A stretch of DNA of 62,024 nt, from assembly GCA_963625655.1 (NCBI GenBank), contig CAVFTS010000009.1, positions 1 to 62,024 on the forward strand, written 5' to 3'. Of this stretch, positions 31,381 through 39,647 are shown piece after piece (the stretch's first letter is position 1; the number at the start of each line of letters is the position of its first letter). Position numbers and translations under genes: made by a program. Source of the DNA: F23-B02 sp963625655. Its GTDB lineage: Bacteria; Bacillota; Clostridia; Oscillospirales; Oscillospiraceae. The notes beneath the pieces are model-generated. The model was not told the origin of the DNA. It made no database searches and worked only from the letters and a program-made list of their open reading frames with translations.

Positions 31381-31465
31381 GCGAGAGTGCTGGAACAGGT
31401 AGACAGGCACGTTTGAGGGGCGTGTGTCAACCGACGTGGGAGTTCAAGTCTCCTCTCTCGCACCA
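31381..31465 (+). tRNA. tRNA-Leu (anticodon GAG)
   Basis: 85 bases with a long variable arm, as expected for class II tRNAs. Acceptor GCGAGAG/CTCTCGC, discriminator A, encoded CCA. Anticodon stem CACGT/GCGTG around TTGAGGG, giving U33 and anticodon GAG (reads CUC and CUU). Confidence 0.95.
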
Positions 31466-31468
31466 AAT

Positions 31469-31507
31469 AAGGTGTCAGATTTTGATAGAAAATCTGACAC
31501 CTTTTTT
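31469..31507 (+). terminator. Terminator of tRNA-Leu
   Basis: 15-bp perfect stem AAGGTGTCAGATTTT/AAAATCTGACACCTT with a 5-base loop and T6 after it. Confidence 0.92.
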
Positions 31508-31532
31508 CTTTGCCCTAAAACACTGAAAAGCC

Positions 31533-31826
31533 TTGAAAACAGGCAACTTTCACACAGCCAAGCATACCCCCATTCAGGCAGGCTGCCGCAGCGGTACGGG
31601 CTTCACGCTCAACGCAGAGGAGCATCACCGCTGCAGTGAGGTGAACTTCGTGCTCGCCGAAGGCGCAAATGCGCAGCTTACCGCCGCACCCGACAGCCCG
31701 CTCCCCGGTGAGGACGGTCTTTTGTGGATGCGCAATAAATGGCTTATCTGCCATCCCGACTCCCCACTGGCTCAAAAAGCCGCCTTCCGCAGCATCACCG
31801 GAGAAAATATCACGCTGCACATATGA
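31533..31826 (+). CDS. Unrecognised 97-residue frame, possible gene remnant
   Basis: An open frame on the plus strand between two terminators. It starts only at a TTG without a ribosome binding site, just after an in-frame TGA. Its second half (AEGANAQLTAAPDSPLPGEDGLLWMRNKWLICHPDSPLAQ) has codon use like real genes, so it may be the 3' end of a decayed gene whose 5' part was lost when tRNA-Leu was joined here. A minus-strand frame also covers the region, with no better support. No family is recognised. It may not be expressed. Confidence 0.25.
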   Translation: MKTGNFHTAKHTPIQAGCRSGTGFTLNAEEHHRCSEVNFVLAEGANAQLTAAPDSPLPGEDGLLWMRNKWLICHPDSPLAQKAAFRSITGENITLHI

Positions 31827-31896
31827 GCTTTTCGGGCATTTTAAGCGTAATCGGGCATAAAGCGCCGTCGTTTTTCCTCGGCCCGTAAAAATCAAA

Positions 31897-31933
31897 ACCG
31901 AAAGCCTCAGGTCAACGAGGCTTTCGGTTTTTT
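31897..31933. terminator. Bidirectional terminator between remnant and tetR
   Basis: CCGAAAGCCTC (31898-31908) and GAGGCTTTCGG (31917-31927), T6 on the plus side and TTTTG on the minus side. It ends the tetR transcript. The 43 bases from here to the tetR stop hold nothing else. Confidence 0.85.
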
Positions 31934-31976
31934 CGTTCTTATTTCATTTTGATTTTGAGGCGGATACGCCTCCACA

Positions 31977-32567
31977 TCACAGTGCGGCACGTTGCTCGGG
32001 GCTCATACGGTACTCGGGCTTAACATGGTAGGCGACCTCGGCGTATTGCCGTGCACGCTCACGCAGCGAAAAATTGCCGTCCTGACTGCACCAGACATAA
32101 AGCTCGTGGAGAATAAGATCGGTCGCTATATGCGACAGCAGCTCCGGCGGCTCTTCCGTTTCTATTATCCCGTTTTTCGCACAGTTTTTTGCCAGAGTCG
32201 CAAACAGATCGTCCAACGCATGCACAGCCTTTCTTGTGCCCTGCGGCGACTCAAACTGCATGATGAACAAAGTGCTCGTAAGCTTTGGACCAAAGTAAAG
32301 CGCAATTGTTATAAATCGGTCGAAAAGCTGCCAGATGCGCTCAAAATCATTCTCAGCATCGGCAAATTTTCTGAAGCTCTCCTCATCGTTCTGCTGAGGT
32401 TTCGCTACAACATAATCGAGTATGCTGCGCTTGCCCTTAAATAAGGTGTAAAAAACAGTGCGCGAAACATGGGCCGCTTCGCATATTTCATTGACGCTGA
32501 CATTGCCGTATCCTTTGGATTTAAAGAGGTCTATTGCACATTTTGCGATGTCATCCCTAAGCCTCAT
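31977..32567 (-). CDS. TetR/AcrR family transcriptional regulator
   Basis: 196 residues from the ATG at 32567. The N-terminal helix-turn-helix is typical: RLRDDIAKCAIDLFKSKGYGNVSVNEICEAAHVSRTVFYTLFKGKRSIL, with recognition helix SRTVFYTLF. The C-terminal ligand-binding helices have no clear specificity marks. A longer frame starts at a TTG 84 bases upstream, but that TTG is the -35 box of a near-consensus promoter, and GCAGGA precedes the chosen ATG by 7 bases. It diverges from the oxidoreductase gene across 249 bases, so control of that operon, probably by release on ligand binding, is the natural inference. Confidence 0.88.
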   Translation of the reverse strand: MRLRDDIAKCAIDLFKSKGYGNVSVNEICEAAHVSRTVFYTLFKGKRSILDYVVAKPQQNDEESFRKFADAENDFERIWQLFDRFITIALYFGPKLTSTLFIMQFESPQGTRKAVHALDDLFATLAKNCAKNGIIETEEPPELLSHIATDLILHELYVWCSQDGNFSLRERARQYAEVAYHVKPEYRMSPEQRAAL

Positions 32568-32622
32568 CGACGAATCCTGCACGAAAAACACCCCACCGGA
32601 AAAACGTTCTGAATTTGCGAAC

Positions 32623-32651
32623 ATTTTAAGCTTTTTGTCCGCCAAAGTCAA
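32623..32651 (-). promoter_or_regulatory. Promoter of tetR
   Basis: Minus strand TTGACT (32646-32651), 17 bp, TAAAAT (32623-32628). The transcript would start near 32616, downstream of any TTG start and upstream of the ATG at 32567. Confidence 0.8.
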
Positions 32652-32722
32652 TGCAAATTAAAATATGTTTTCAAAAAGTTTGCAGTTTTTTTGTGAGATT
32701 TGCCAAAAAAGATGCATAACTA

Positions 32723-32750
32723 TTGACTATTTTCAACAAAAAATTATGAT
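32723..32750 (+). promoter_or_regulatory. Promoter and possible operator of the oxidoreductase operon
   Basis: TTGACT (32723-32728), 16 bp, TATGAT (32745-32750). The -35 box lies inside the small palindrome TTGACTATTTTCAA (TTGA-N6-TCAA), a shape typical of Crp/Fnr-like or repressor sites. A regulator bound there would cover the promoter. The transcript start would be near 32757. Confidence 0.6.
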
Positions 32751-32816
32751 TATAGCAGACATCGACACATAATTCACAAGCGCAAATCCACTATAAAATC
32801 AGGGGGAGTAAAACTT

Positions 32817-35585
32817 ATGACAAAAGACCAGAAGATTGCCAAGCTCGGCAAGGAGATCACCGACCGTGCGACCGTCCTCATCGGTAAGGACAAGATCACG
32901 ACGGAATCGCCTGAGTACATCGGCATCAATTCCGCACTGAAGTACACCGCATACAAGTATGACCAGAAGATGGCGGACGATATCCTCGATATCTGCCTGA
33001 CCATGAAAAAGCGTGTTCCCATGACCATCGAGCAGCTCGCCGCAAAGAACAAGCAGTTTGACAGAGAGTACCTCGAAAAGGCCATGCAGGCCGTCAGCGA
33101 GAGCGGTCTCGTGGAGTACCATTGGGAAAACCTCGACGGCAAAAACCCCAACCACGAAAAGCGCTGGGTGCTGGATATGTTCGTTCCCGGCAGCGCAGAG
33201 ATCATGATGATAAACCCCGAGCAGTCGGATATGTACCCCGAGACCGCAGATTTCTTCGAGCGCATGGCATATCTGCCTCTGGCAGGTATTACCGAGCTCG
33301 TGCCTCCCGGCGGTGCCGGCATAGGCATGCATGTCATTCCCGTTGAGAAGGCCATTCCCGCAGAGAGCAAGTCTCTGCCCATTGAGCATCTGAGCCACTG
33401 GCTGAAGAAGTACGAGGGCCACATCGGTGTTTCCGTGTGCTCCTGCCGCAAGCAGCAGCGCATCCGCGGCGAAGGCTCGGGCGATATCGAAGGCGAATGG
33501 TGCATCGGCGTCGGCGACTTTGCCGATTACTGCCGCGAAACCAACCATGGTCACGACATTACCTACGAAGAAGCAATCGAAATCCTCCGGAAGGCCGAGG
33601 ACAAGGGCTATGTCCACCAGATAACCAACATCGACGGCGAGAACAAGATCTTCGGTATCTGCAACTGCGCAGTCGGCGTTTGCAACGCTCTGCGTACCTC
33701 CCAGCTTTTCAACACCCCGAATCTTTCCGCTTCCGCATACACCGCAGAGACCGATCCCGAAAAGTGCGTGGCATGCGGCAAGTGTGTTGAGACCTGCCCC
33801 GCAGGCGCTGTCCGTCTCGGACAGAAGCTGTGCACCAAGGACGGCCCGATCGAATATCCTCATCACGAGCTGCCCGACGAGACACAGTGGGGCGAGGATC
33901 ACTGGAATAAGAACTACAAGAATGAAAACGGCTCCATCCAGACATGGCCGACCGGTACCGCACCCTGCAAGGTCGCTTGCCCTGCTCACATTGCCGTTCA
34001 GGGCTACATTAAGATGGCTGCCGACGGTCGTTACGCCGACGCTCTCAAGCTCATAAAGAAGGATAACCCCTTCCCCGCCGTCTGCGGCAGCATCTGCCGC
34101 AAGTACTGCGAAGACGCATGCACCCGCGGCACCGTCGACGAGCCTCTGCAGATTGACGAGATAAAGAAGTTCATCGCAGAGCAGGACATGAAGGCCGAGC
34201 ACCGCTATGTGCCGCCCATGGTGTCCACCACCCACGAGAAGTTTAATCAGAAGATCGCAATCATCGGCGCCGGCCCTGCCGGTATGTCCTGTGCCTACTT
34301 CCTCGCAATCGAAGGCTACAGCCCGGTTGTGTTCGAGAAGGAAGCGGTTCCCGGCGGCATGCTGGTAAACGGCATCCCCTCCTTCCGTATCGGCAAGGAT
34401 ATAGTCAAGTCCGAAATCGATGTTCTGCGTGAAATGGGCGTAGAGTTCCGCTGCGGCGTTGAGGTCGGCAAGGATATAACCATCCAGCAGCTGCGTGACG
34501 AAGGCTTCAAGGCATTCTATGTTGCCGTCGGTCTCCAGAAGGCCGCAAAGCTGAACATTCCGGGCGAGGAGCTCAAGGGCGTTCTGGGCGGTCTTGACTT
34601 CCTGCGCAGCGTCAACAGCGGCAAGACCAAGAAGCTCAGCGGTGATGTGGTCGTCATCGGCGGCGGCAATGCCGCTATCGATGTTGCCCGTGCCGCACGC
34701 CGTCTGACCAAGGGCAGCGTCAATATGTACTGCCTTGAGAAGGACGAGGAGATGCCCACTGTTCCCGACGAGAAGAATGCCGGCATAGCCGACGGCGTTG
34801 TCATCAACAATTCCTGGGCTCCCAAGGCCATCATAGGCGAGAACGGCAAGGTCGTCGCCATTGAGCTCATGCGCTGCACATCCGTGCGCAACGCCGAGGG
34901 CAAGTTCGCACCCGTATACGACGAGAGCGAGACCGTCACCGTTCCCTGCTCCAATGTTTTGGTCGCTATCGGCCAGCGCTCCGAGTACGGCTCCGTTCTC
35001 GCAGGCACCATGGCAGAGACTCCCGACGGCAGCCTCATCGATCACGATGCGGTTACCTTCCAGACCGAGGAGAACGATATCTTCGTCGGCGGCGACTGCG
35101 CAACGGGTCCGAAGTACACCATCGACGCCATCGCATCCGGTCGTGAAGGCGCTGTGTCTATCCACCGCTTCGTCAATGTCGGTCAGACTCTGACCATCCA
35201 CCGCAACCTGCGTGAGTTCAAAGAGCTTGACAAGGAGAACATCGTTCTGACCGCAGAGAAGTTCAAGAAGCCCGCACGTGCACAGGTCGCTATCGACTCC
35301 AAGAAGGTTCTCACCATGCAGGACGACCGTGTGACCTTCACCGAGGAGCAGATCAAGTCCGAGGCTTCCCGCTGCCTGAGCTGCGGCCGCAGCGTCGTAG
35401 ACCCGAACAAGTGCATCGGCTGCGGCATCTGCACCACCAAGTGCGAGTTTGACGCCATCCACCTCAAGCGCAACCGTCCGCAGAACAGCAAGATGATCCC
35501 CGCCGAGGACAAGTTCAAGGCGATCGGTCCCTACGCCGCAAAGCGTCAGGTCAAGATAATCAAAAAGCAGCTTTCCGGCAAGTAA
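32817..35585 (+). CDS. FAD/NAD(P)H-dependent iron-sulfur oxidoreductase, GltD-like with extra ferredoxin domains
   Basis: 922 residues. The N-terminal third (about 1-300) ends in a cysteine-rich region: CSC at 208-210, Cys229, Cys239, and CNC...C at 282-289. A 4Fe-4S motif CVACGKCVETCP follows (317-327). From about 380 comes the GltD-type module: N-terminal Fe-S segment (APCKVACPAHIAVQGYI, AVCGSICRKYCEDAC), FAD site IIGAGPAGMS (484 on), NAD(P)H site VIGGGNAAID (615 on) and FVGGDCATGPKYTIDAIASG. The C-terminus has another ferredoxin motif: CLSC (853) and CIGCGICTTKC (866-876). Such proteins move electrons from NAD(P)H to low-potential iron-sulfur partners. GGGGGAG precedes the ATG. First gene of the locus divergent from tetR. 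Confidence 0.85.
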   Translation: MTKDQKIAKLGKEITDRATVLIGKDKITTESPEYIGINSALKYTAYKYDQKMADDILDICLTMKKRVPMTIEQLAAKNKQFDREYLEKAMQAVSESGLVEYHWENLDGKNPNHEKRWVLDMFVPGSAEIMMINPEQSDMYPETADFFERMAYLPLAGITELVPPGGAGIGMHVIPVEKAIPAESKSLPIEHLSHWLKKYEGHIGVSVCSCRKQQRIRGEGSGDIEGEWCIGVGDFADYCRETNHGHDITYEEAIEILRKAEDKGYVHQITNIDGENKIFGICNCAVGVCNALRTSQLFNTPNLSASAYTAETDPEKCVACGKCVETCPAGAVRLGQKLCTKDGPIEYPHHELPDETQWGEDHWNKNYKNENGSIQTWPTGTAPCKVACPAHIAVQGYIKMAADGRYADALKLIKKDNPFPAVCGSICRKYCEDACTRGTVDEPLQIDEIKKFIAEQDMKAEHRYVPPMVSTTHEKFNQKIAIIGAGPAGMSCAYFLAIEGYSPVVFEKEAVPGGMLVNGIPSFRIGKDIVKSEIDVLREMGVEFRCGVEVGKDITIQQLRDEGFKAFYVAVGLQKAAKLNIPGEELKGVLGGLDFLRSVNSGKTKKLSGDVVVIGGGNAAIDVARAARRLTKGSVNMYCLEKDEEMPTVPDEKNAGIADGVVINNSWAPKAIIGENGKVVAIELMRCTSVRNAEGKFAPVYDESETVTVPCSNVLVAIGQRSEYGSVLAGTMAETPDGSLIDHDAVTFQTEENDIFVGGDCATGPKYTIDAIASGREGAVSIHRFVNVGQTLTIHRNLREFKELDKENIVLTAEKFKKPARAQVAIDSKKVLTMQDDRVTFTEEQIKSEASRCLSCGRSVVDPNKCIGCGICTTKCEFDAIHLKRNRPQNSKMIPAEDKFKAIGPYAAKRQVKIIKKQLSGK

Positions 35586-35597
35586 TATACACAATTG

Positions 35598-35627
35598 AAA
35601 GGTGCGGACCCCCCCTCCGCACCTTTT
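35598..35627 (+). terminator. Attenuating terminator between oxidoreductase and hypA
   Basis: Perfect 11-bp stem AAAGGTGCGGA/TCCGCACCTTT with a C7 loop and TTTT, placed between the stop codon and the hypA ribosome binding site. hypAB expression would depend on read-through. Confidence 0.7.
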
Positions 35628-35642
35628 CAGAAAGGAAAAACC

Positions 35643-35987
35643 ATGCACGAGCTCAGCATTGTGACCTATGTCATTGAACAGGTCGATAAGATCGCAAAGG
35701 AAAATTCACTCACAGACATACAGTCGGTTACGCTGGAATTCGGCGAGGTATCGGGCATTGTACCGGAGTATCTTGCCGACTGCTGGAACTGGTATGCGAA
35801 GAAAACACCGCTGATAGAGAAAACAGAGTTCAAATATGAGATCATTCCGGCAATCACATGGTGCGACGACTGCAAGAGCACATACCCCACGATCGAATAC
35901 GGCAAGACCTGCCCACACTGCGGCAGCGGCAAAACATGGCTTCAGCAGGGTCAGGAAATGAACATCAAAGAAATAGTCGCCTGCTGA
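35643..35987 (+). CDS. hypA: Nickel metallochaperone HypA
   Basis: 114 residues starting MHELSIV, in which the N-terminal amine, His2 and Glu3 ligate nickel. The zinc site is CDDC (about 75-78) and CPHC (about 90-93). It hands nickel to hydrogenase large subunits, together with HypB; some relatives serve urease. An upstream extension of the frame is rejected because it runs through the terminator; GAAAGG precedes this ATG. No hydrogenase, hypC, hypD, hypE or hypF lies in the window, so its client is either elsewhere or unusual. Confidence 0.93.
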   Translation: MHELSIVTYVIEQVDKIAKENSLTDIQSVTLEFGEVSGIVPEYLADCWNWYAKKTPLIEKTEFKYEIIPAITWCDDCKSTYPTIEYGKTCPHCGSGKTWLQQGQEMNIKEIVAC

Positions 35988-36007
35988 GCAGGTGCGGGGA
36001 GATACCT

Positions 36008-36679
36008 ATGGGACAGTACAAAGTCTACGAAATCAAGCAGAATATTTTCAAAGCAAACGACGATGCGGCCGACATTTTGCGTGCCGAGATGAAGAAAAAC
36101 AAATGCTTCATGCTCAACCTCATGTCATCGCCCGGAAGCGGCAAAACGACGACCCTCACACGCACGATAGAGCGTTTAAGCGGAGAAATGAATATCGGTA
36201 TCATGGAAGCTGATATCGACTCCGATGTCGATGCAGAGCGTATATCAAACACCGCCGTCAAAAAGGTCATCCAGCTCCACACCGGCGGAATGTGCCACCT
36301 TGATGCGGATATGAGCCGTCAGGGGCTTGAAGAAATGGGCATGGAGGAGCTTGACCTCGTTGTGCTTGAAAATGTCGGTAACCTCGTGTGCCCGGCGGAA
36401 TTTGACACGGGTGCCGCGAAAAACGCAATGATCCTTTCCGTTCCGGAGGGTCATGACAAGCCGCTCAAATACCCGCTCATTTTCCGGGTCTGCGACGCAC
36501 TCATTATAAACAAGATCGATGTACTTCCCTACTTTGATTTTGATATGGAAAAGGTCACGCAGTTTGCGAAAATGCGTAACCCCGACATCAAGATTTTCCC
36601 CATCAGCGCAAAAACAGGCGAAGGCGTGGATGCGTGGTGCGATTGGCTGCGCACTCAGGCCGCCGAATGGAATGCATAA
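36008..36679 (+). CDS. hypB: Hydrogenase nickel incorporation GTPase HypB
   Basis: 223 residues. SIMIBI-class GTPase with P-loop SSPGSGKTTTL (about 41-51), EADIDSDVDAERI, the metal-site region HTGGMCHLDADM, VLENVGNLVCPAEFDTG and the base motif NKID. It powers nickel delivery from HypA. The N-terminal CXXCGC motif and the histidine-rich stretch of some HypB proteins are absent, so it is the simple form. GGGGAGA lies 7 bases before the ATG, 20 bases after hypA. A terminator follows directly. Confidence 0.95.
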   Translation: MGQYKVYEIKQNIFKANDDAADILRAEMKKNKCFMLNLMSSPGSGKTTTLTRTIERLSGEMNIGIMEADIDSDVDAERISNTAVKKVIQLHTGGMCHLDADMSRQGLEEMGMEELDLVVLENVGNLVCPAEFDTGAAKNAMILSVPEGHDKPLKYPLIFRVCDALIINKIDVLPYFDFDMEKVTQFAKMRNPDIKIFPISAKTGEGVDAWCDWLRTQAAEWNA

Positions 36680-36692
36680 GATAATACCATAA

Positions 36693-36730
36693 AAAAAGAG
36701 TCGACTCACATCTCTGCGTTGACTCTTTTT
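36693..36730 (+). terminator. Terminator after hypB
   Basis: AAAAAGAGTCGAC with GTTGACTCTTTTT (one G-U), 13 bases beyond the hypB stop. It separates hypAB from the dehydratase-like genes. Confidence 0.75.
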
Positions 36731-36743
36731 GCACAATTATAAC

Positions 36744-36794
36744 GACATAAACGCTCGATATGTATATTGCAGTTTATGTCAAAAGCGTTAAAAT
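36744..36794 (+). promoter_or_regulatory. Promoter with overlapping inverted repeat upstream of the dehydratase-like genes
   Basis: TTGCAG (36767-36772), 16 bp, TAAAAT (36789-36794). A perfect 9-bp inverted repeat, GACATAAAC (36744-36752) and GTTTATGTC (36772-36780), brackets the -35 box, as an operator would. No such pair is seen at the tetR promoter region, so the binding protein may differ. Confidence 0.55.
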
Positions 36795-36862
36795 AATAAC
36801 AGTCCGCATAATGCGGATATCGCTGTATCTCAACACGTTGAATGTAATGAACGGAGAAGAAA

Positions 36863-38056
36863 ATGAAAGATTTAAAGCATCTGATGTATTTTGAAAGCCT
36901 CCTTCAAGAGGCTCAAAATGACCTCATCTTACAGGCACAGAGCGAGGGGAATGTCTGCGCAGCTTACACCTGTGAAAATGTCCCCGAACCTCTGCTGAAT
37001 CTCCCCGGCGTTTTTTCCGTGCGTCTTCGTGCCCCCCGCACCGGCTCCATGGAAATGGGTACTTACTATCTGACCAGCTTCCTTTGCGAGTATTCAAGAG
37101 CGTTGCTTGAAAGAGCAATCGAGGGAGGCTTCAGTTTCGCCGACTGCATCATCACCCCCGACGGATGCACGATGATGAACCGTTGTGTAGAAAACATGGA
37201 GCTTCTTAAAACCATGGACAAGGAAAAGTTTTTCTATGAATACATGGAGATACCCATGAAGGCCGACGACAACGGTCTCAACCTTTACACTCTTCAGTGC
37301 AAGAACCACATTCTGAAGCCGCTCGGCGAGACTTTCGGGATCGACACATCCGACGCCGCCATCCGCAAGGCTGTTGCCGAGCACAATCGTGTGTGCGAGC
37401 TCATTCGTGCCATCGGCGACTTCCGCAAGGAGGAAAATCCGCGGATCACCGGCTACGAGTACCATATTATCACGCTGGCGACCTATGCCGCCCCGAAGCA
37501 GCTTCTTATCGATAAGCTTGAAGAAACTCTCGAAGAGCTCAAGACCCGTGAGCCCGAAAGCAAGAACAGCTTCCGTGCCCGTGTTGCCGTCGTAGGCTCC
37601 GAGATAGACGATGTTGACTTTATAAGACTCGTTGAGGAATGCGGCGCATACGTCTGCACCGACCGCTTCTGCTACGGCTCACTGCCCGGCAGAAATCCCA
37701 TAGTTCTCAACGACGAGGAGGATGCGCTCACCCAGATTTGCCGTCACTACATGTATTCGATCCAGTGTCCGAGATACATGAACACCGCAAAGATGAACGG
37801 GCGCCGCGCATATGTCAACGACCTCGCCAAGGAATACAATGCAGAGGGCATAATCTTCGAGCAGGTCAAATTCTGTGATCCCTGGGCATACGAGAGAATG
37901 ATGGGTTCGCATATACTTCACGATGACTACGGCTACCCCGTGCTGTCAATTGACCGTCCGTATAATGTCGGCGCAAGCATCGGTCAGCTGCGCACCCGTG
38001 TTCAGGCGTTCGTCGAAAGCCTCGAGATCAAAAAAATTAACGGAGGTGTACAGTAA
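36863..38056 (+). CDS. 2-hydroxyacyl-CoA dehydratase family protein, subunit 1
   Basis: 397 residues, similar in plan to the HgdB/BcrB-type subunits of 2-hydroxyglutaryl-CoA dehydratase and benzoyl-CoA reductase and to double-cubane cluster proteins. The N-terminal AAYTCENVPEPLL carries Cys37 at the usual cluster position; DCIITPDGC gives Cys95 and Cys102; and FCDPWAYER (Cys338) is the hallmark C-terminal segment. These enzymes are activated by an ATP-dependent electron donor, which is missing nearby. The substrate is unknown. GGAGAAGA precedes the ATG. The stop codon overlaps the next ATG by one base (TAATG), so the two subunits are translationally coupled. Confidence 0.8.
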   Translation: MKDLKHLMYFESLLQEAQNDLILQAQSEGNVCAAYTCENVPEPLLNLPGVFSVRLRAPRTGSMEMGTYYLTSFLCEYSRALLERAIEGGFSFADCIITPDGCTMMNRCVENMELLKTMDKEKFFYEYMEIPMKADDNGLNLYTLQCKNHILKPLGETFGIDTSDAAIRKAVAEHNRVCELIRAIGDFRKEENPRITGYEYHIITLATYAAPKQLLIDKLEETLEELKTREPESKNSFRARVAVVGSEIDDVDFIRLVEECGAYVCTDRFCYGSLPGRNPIVLNDEEDALTQICRHYMYSIQCPRYMNTAKMNGRRAYVNDLAKEYNAEGIIFEQVKFCDPWAYERMMGSHILHDDYGYPVLSIDRPYNVGASIGQLRTRVQAFVESLEIKKINGGVQ

Positions 38057-39627
38057 TGTCCGGCAAGCGAATCGGTACCAAAAACTTCGGCAAGGTGTAT
38101 CTTGAGGGCAAGCGCTACAGAAGCCACCGTGAGTGGCGCGGCGTTGCGGATACGCTTTATGATTATTCAAGGTGGCTCCATAACTGGATCAACATGTTCA
38201 AAATAGTTCTTTCCAAGCCCCGTAATGTTAAGGCTATGTTCCGTTACCGCTGGATGTCCAGCTATCTGGCGGTTCCCATGATGGTCGACCGCCACACGCA
38301 GGGTCTTCGCGGTGAGCACCTTCGCATCTGCCATGCAGAGCAGGACATTATTATCGAAGATGTCGCAAAGCTGCTCGATAAGCTTTTCCGTGGCGACCGC
38401 CGTATCGGCAACGACACGGAGTTTTCCAAAAAGGTCGTGCTCATCGACGAGAACGAGATGCAGTCCGTTATGATGGGCTTCCCCACCGTTGTTCCTCTCA
38501 GCCGTGAGATCGCTTCAACATACATTCCGGTCCTCCTTAATCAGCGTGCGGCGATACACTACATCGATGTTGCTCAGGAATACGGTCTTGCAGGCGATGT
38601 CTGCCCGATGCCCGAGGCGGAAGCTGGTGTCTCCATCGATGATGACGCACCTATACTCGGCTGCTGCGCAGTACAGTGCAACACCACCTGCGACGGCTCA
38701 CTTCTCAGTAACGGCGTTATTTCAAAGCGCATGGAGCTTGAAGACGGCATACCCGTGTTTCAGCTGGCAACTCCTCTGCGCCATACAAATGAGGATGTTC
38801 AGGAGTATGCGGCTCAGGAGATCAGAAACGCTATCGCCTTCATAGAGGAGCACACCGGCGAGAAGTGGGATTGGAATTACTATTTTGAATGCGCAAAGCG
38901 TGTAAACTACGCAACCAAGTGCCGCCTCGAGTGGCTCGAAATGAGCAAGACCCCGTATCCGCAGGTCTTCGGTTCAAATCTGGCTCTCTACACCGAAACA
39001 AACTACATGGCTATAAGCGGCAGACTCCCCGTTTTTGAGGAAACCGACCGTAAGATCATGAAGCTGGCGGAAAGGGCGTTCAAGAAGAAGGCCATGGCCG
39101 CTAACGAATATCGTCACAGAGCCATCGTATGGGGCGTGCAGTCGCATTACTACATGGACTTCCTTGTCTGGATGCTTAACTGTTGGGGTATCGTTCCTCT
39201 GACCGATATGCTGTCAATGGATAATACCAAGATGATCGCCGAGGAGGATACTCCCGAGAACCGTGAGCAGGCAATGTATGATATAGCCATGCTCACCGAA
39301 AAAATGATCATGCGCAACCGTACCCACGGTGGCTATAAGGTGCTGCTCGATGATCTTTGGCGGTTTGTCGAGGAGTTTAACGCAGACATGGTCATACTCT
39401 GGGAGCATATGAGCTGCAAGGCTCTCGACGGCATGCACGGTATGTTTGAGCAGAGGGCCCGTGAGCTTGGCATCAATCTTGTTTGGGTCTCGCATGACCT
39501 GTTTGACCCCCGTGTGGTCTCCCGCCAGGGCGTTCGTGACCAGATAAACACCTATATGCGCACCGTCATGGGTGAGGAGCCGGTTGACCCGACGCTTGAA
39601 GTCCTCCCCGACGAGGAATCGTGGTAA
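38056..39627 (+). CDS. 2-hydroxyacyl-CoA dehydratase family protein, subunit 2
   Basis: 523 residues, longer than usual alpha subunits (about 430-480). A basic N-terminal part (about 1-95, LEGKRYRSHREWRGV) precedes the dehydratase-type domain. Candidate cluster ligands are Cys183 (DVCPMPEAE), the unusual group GCCAVQCNTTC (Cys203, 204, 208, 212) and Cys454 (HMSCKALDG). The number of cysteines near 203-212 is more than one [4Fe-4S] cluster needs, which fits a double-cubane type. GGAGGTG lies in the end of subunit 1. It is followed by a 55-residue membrane peptide. Function by family only; it may reduce or dehydrate an acyl-CoA, or a small molecule. Confidence 0.78.
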   Translation: MSGKRIGTKNFGKVYLEGKRYRSHREWRGVADTLYDYSRWLHNWINMFKIVLSKPRNVKAMFRYRWMSSYLAVPMMVDRHTQGLRGEHLRICHAEQDIIIEDVAKLLDKLFRGDRRIGNDTEFSKKVVLIDENEMQSVMMGFPTVVPLSREIASTYIPVLLNQRAAIHYIDVAQEYGLAGDVCPMPEAEAGVSIDDDAPILGCCAVQCNTTCDGSLLSNGVISKRMELEDGIPVFQLATPLRHTNEDVQEYAAQEIRNAIAFIEEHTGEKWDWNYYFECAKRVNYATKCRLEWLEMSKTPYPQVFGSNLALYTETNYMAISGRLPVFEETDRKIMKLAERAFKKKAMAANEYRHRAIVWGVQSHYYMDFLVWMLNCWGIVPLTDMLSMDNTKMIAEEDTPENREQAMYDIAMLTEKMIMRNRTHGGYKVLLDDLWRFVEEFNADMVILWEHMSCKALDGMHGMFEQRARELGINLVWVSHDLFDPRVVSRQGVRDQINTYMRTVMGEEPVDPTLEVLPDEESW

Positions 39628-39647
39628 TCGAAAGGAGATAAGGTAAA

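Noticed and set aside
32568..32651. N-terminal extension of the TetR regulator from a TTG
   Set aside because: The TTG is the first three bases of the -35 box TTGACT of a promoter with a 17-bp spacer; the ATG at 32567 has a ribosome binding site.
32723..32736. Firm call of an Fnr box
   Set aside because: Only TTGA and TCAA are symmetrical, the next bases do not match, and no Crp/Fnr regulator is seen; kept only as a possible operator.
32799..35648. 949-codon open frame antisense to the oxidoreductase gene
   Set aside because: Long antisense frames are expected in GC-rich genes with strong third-position bias. It has no family motif or own ribosome binding site, and the sense strand has clear catalytic and cluster motifs.
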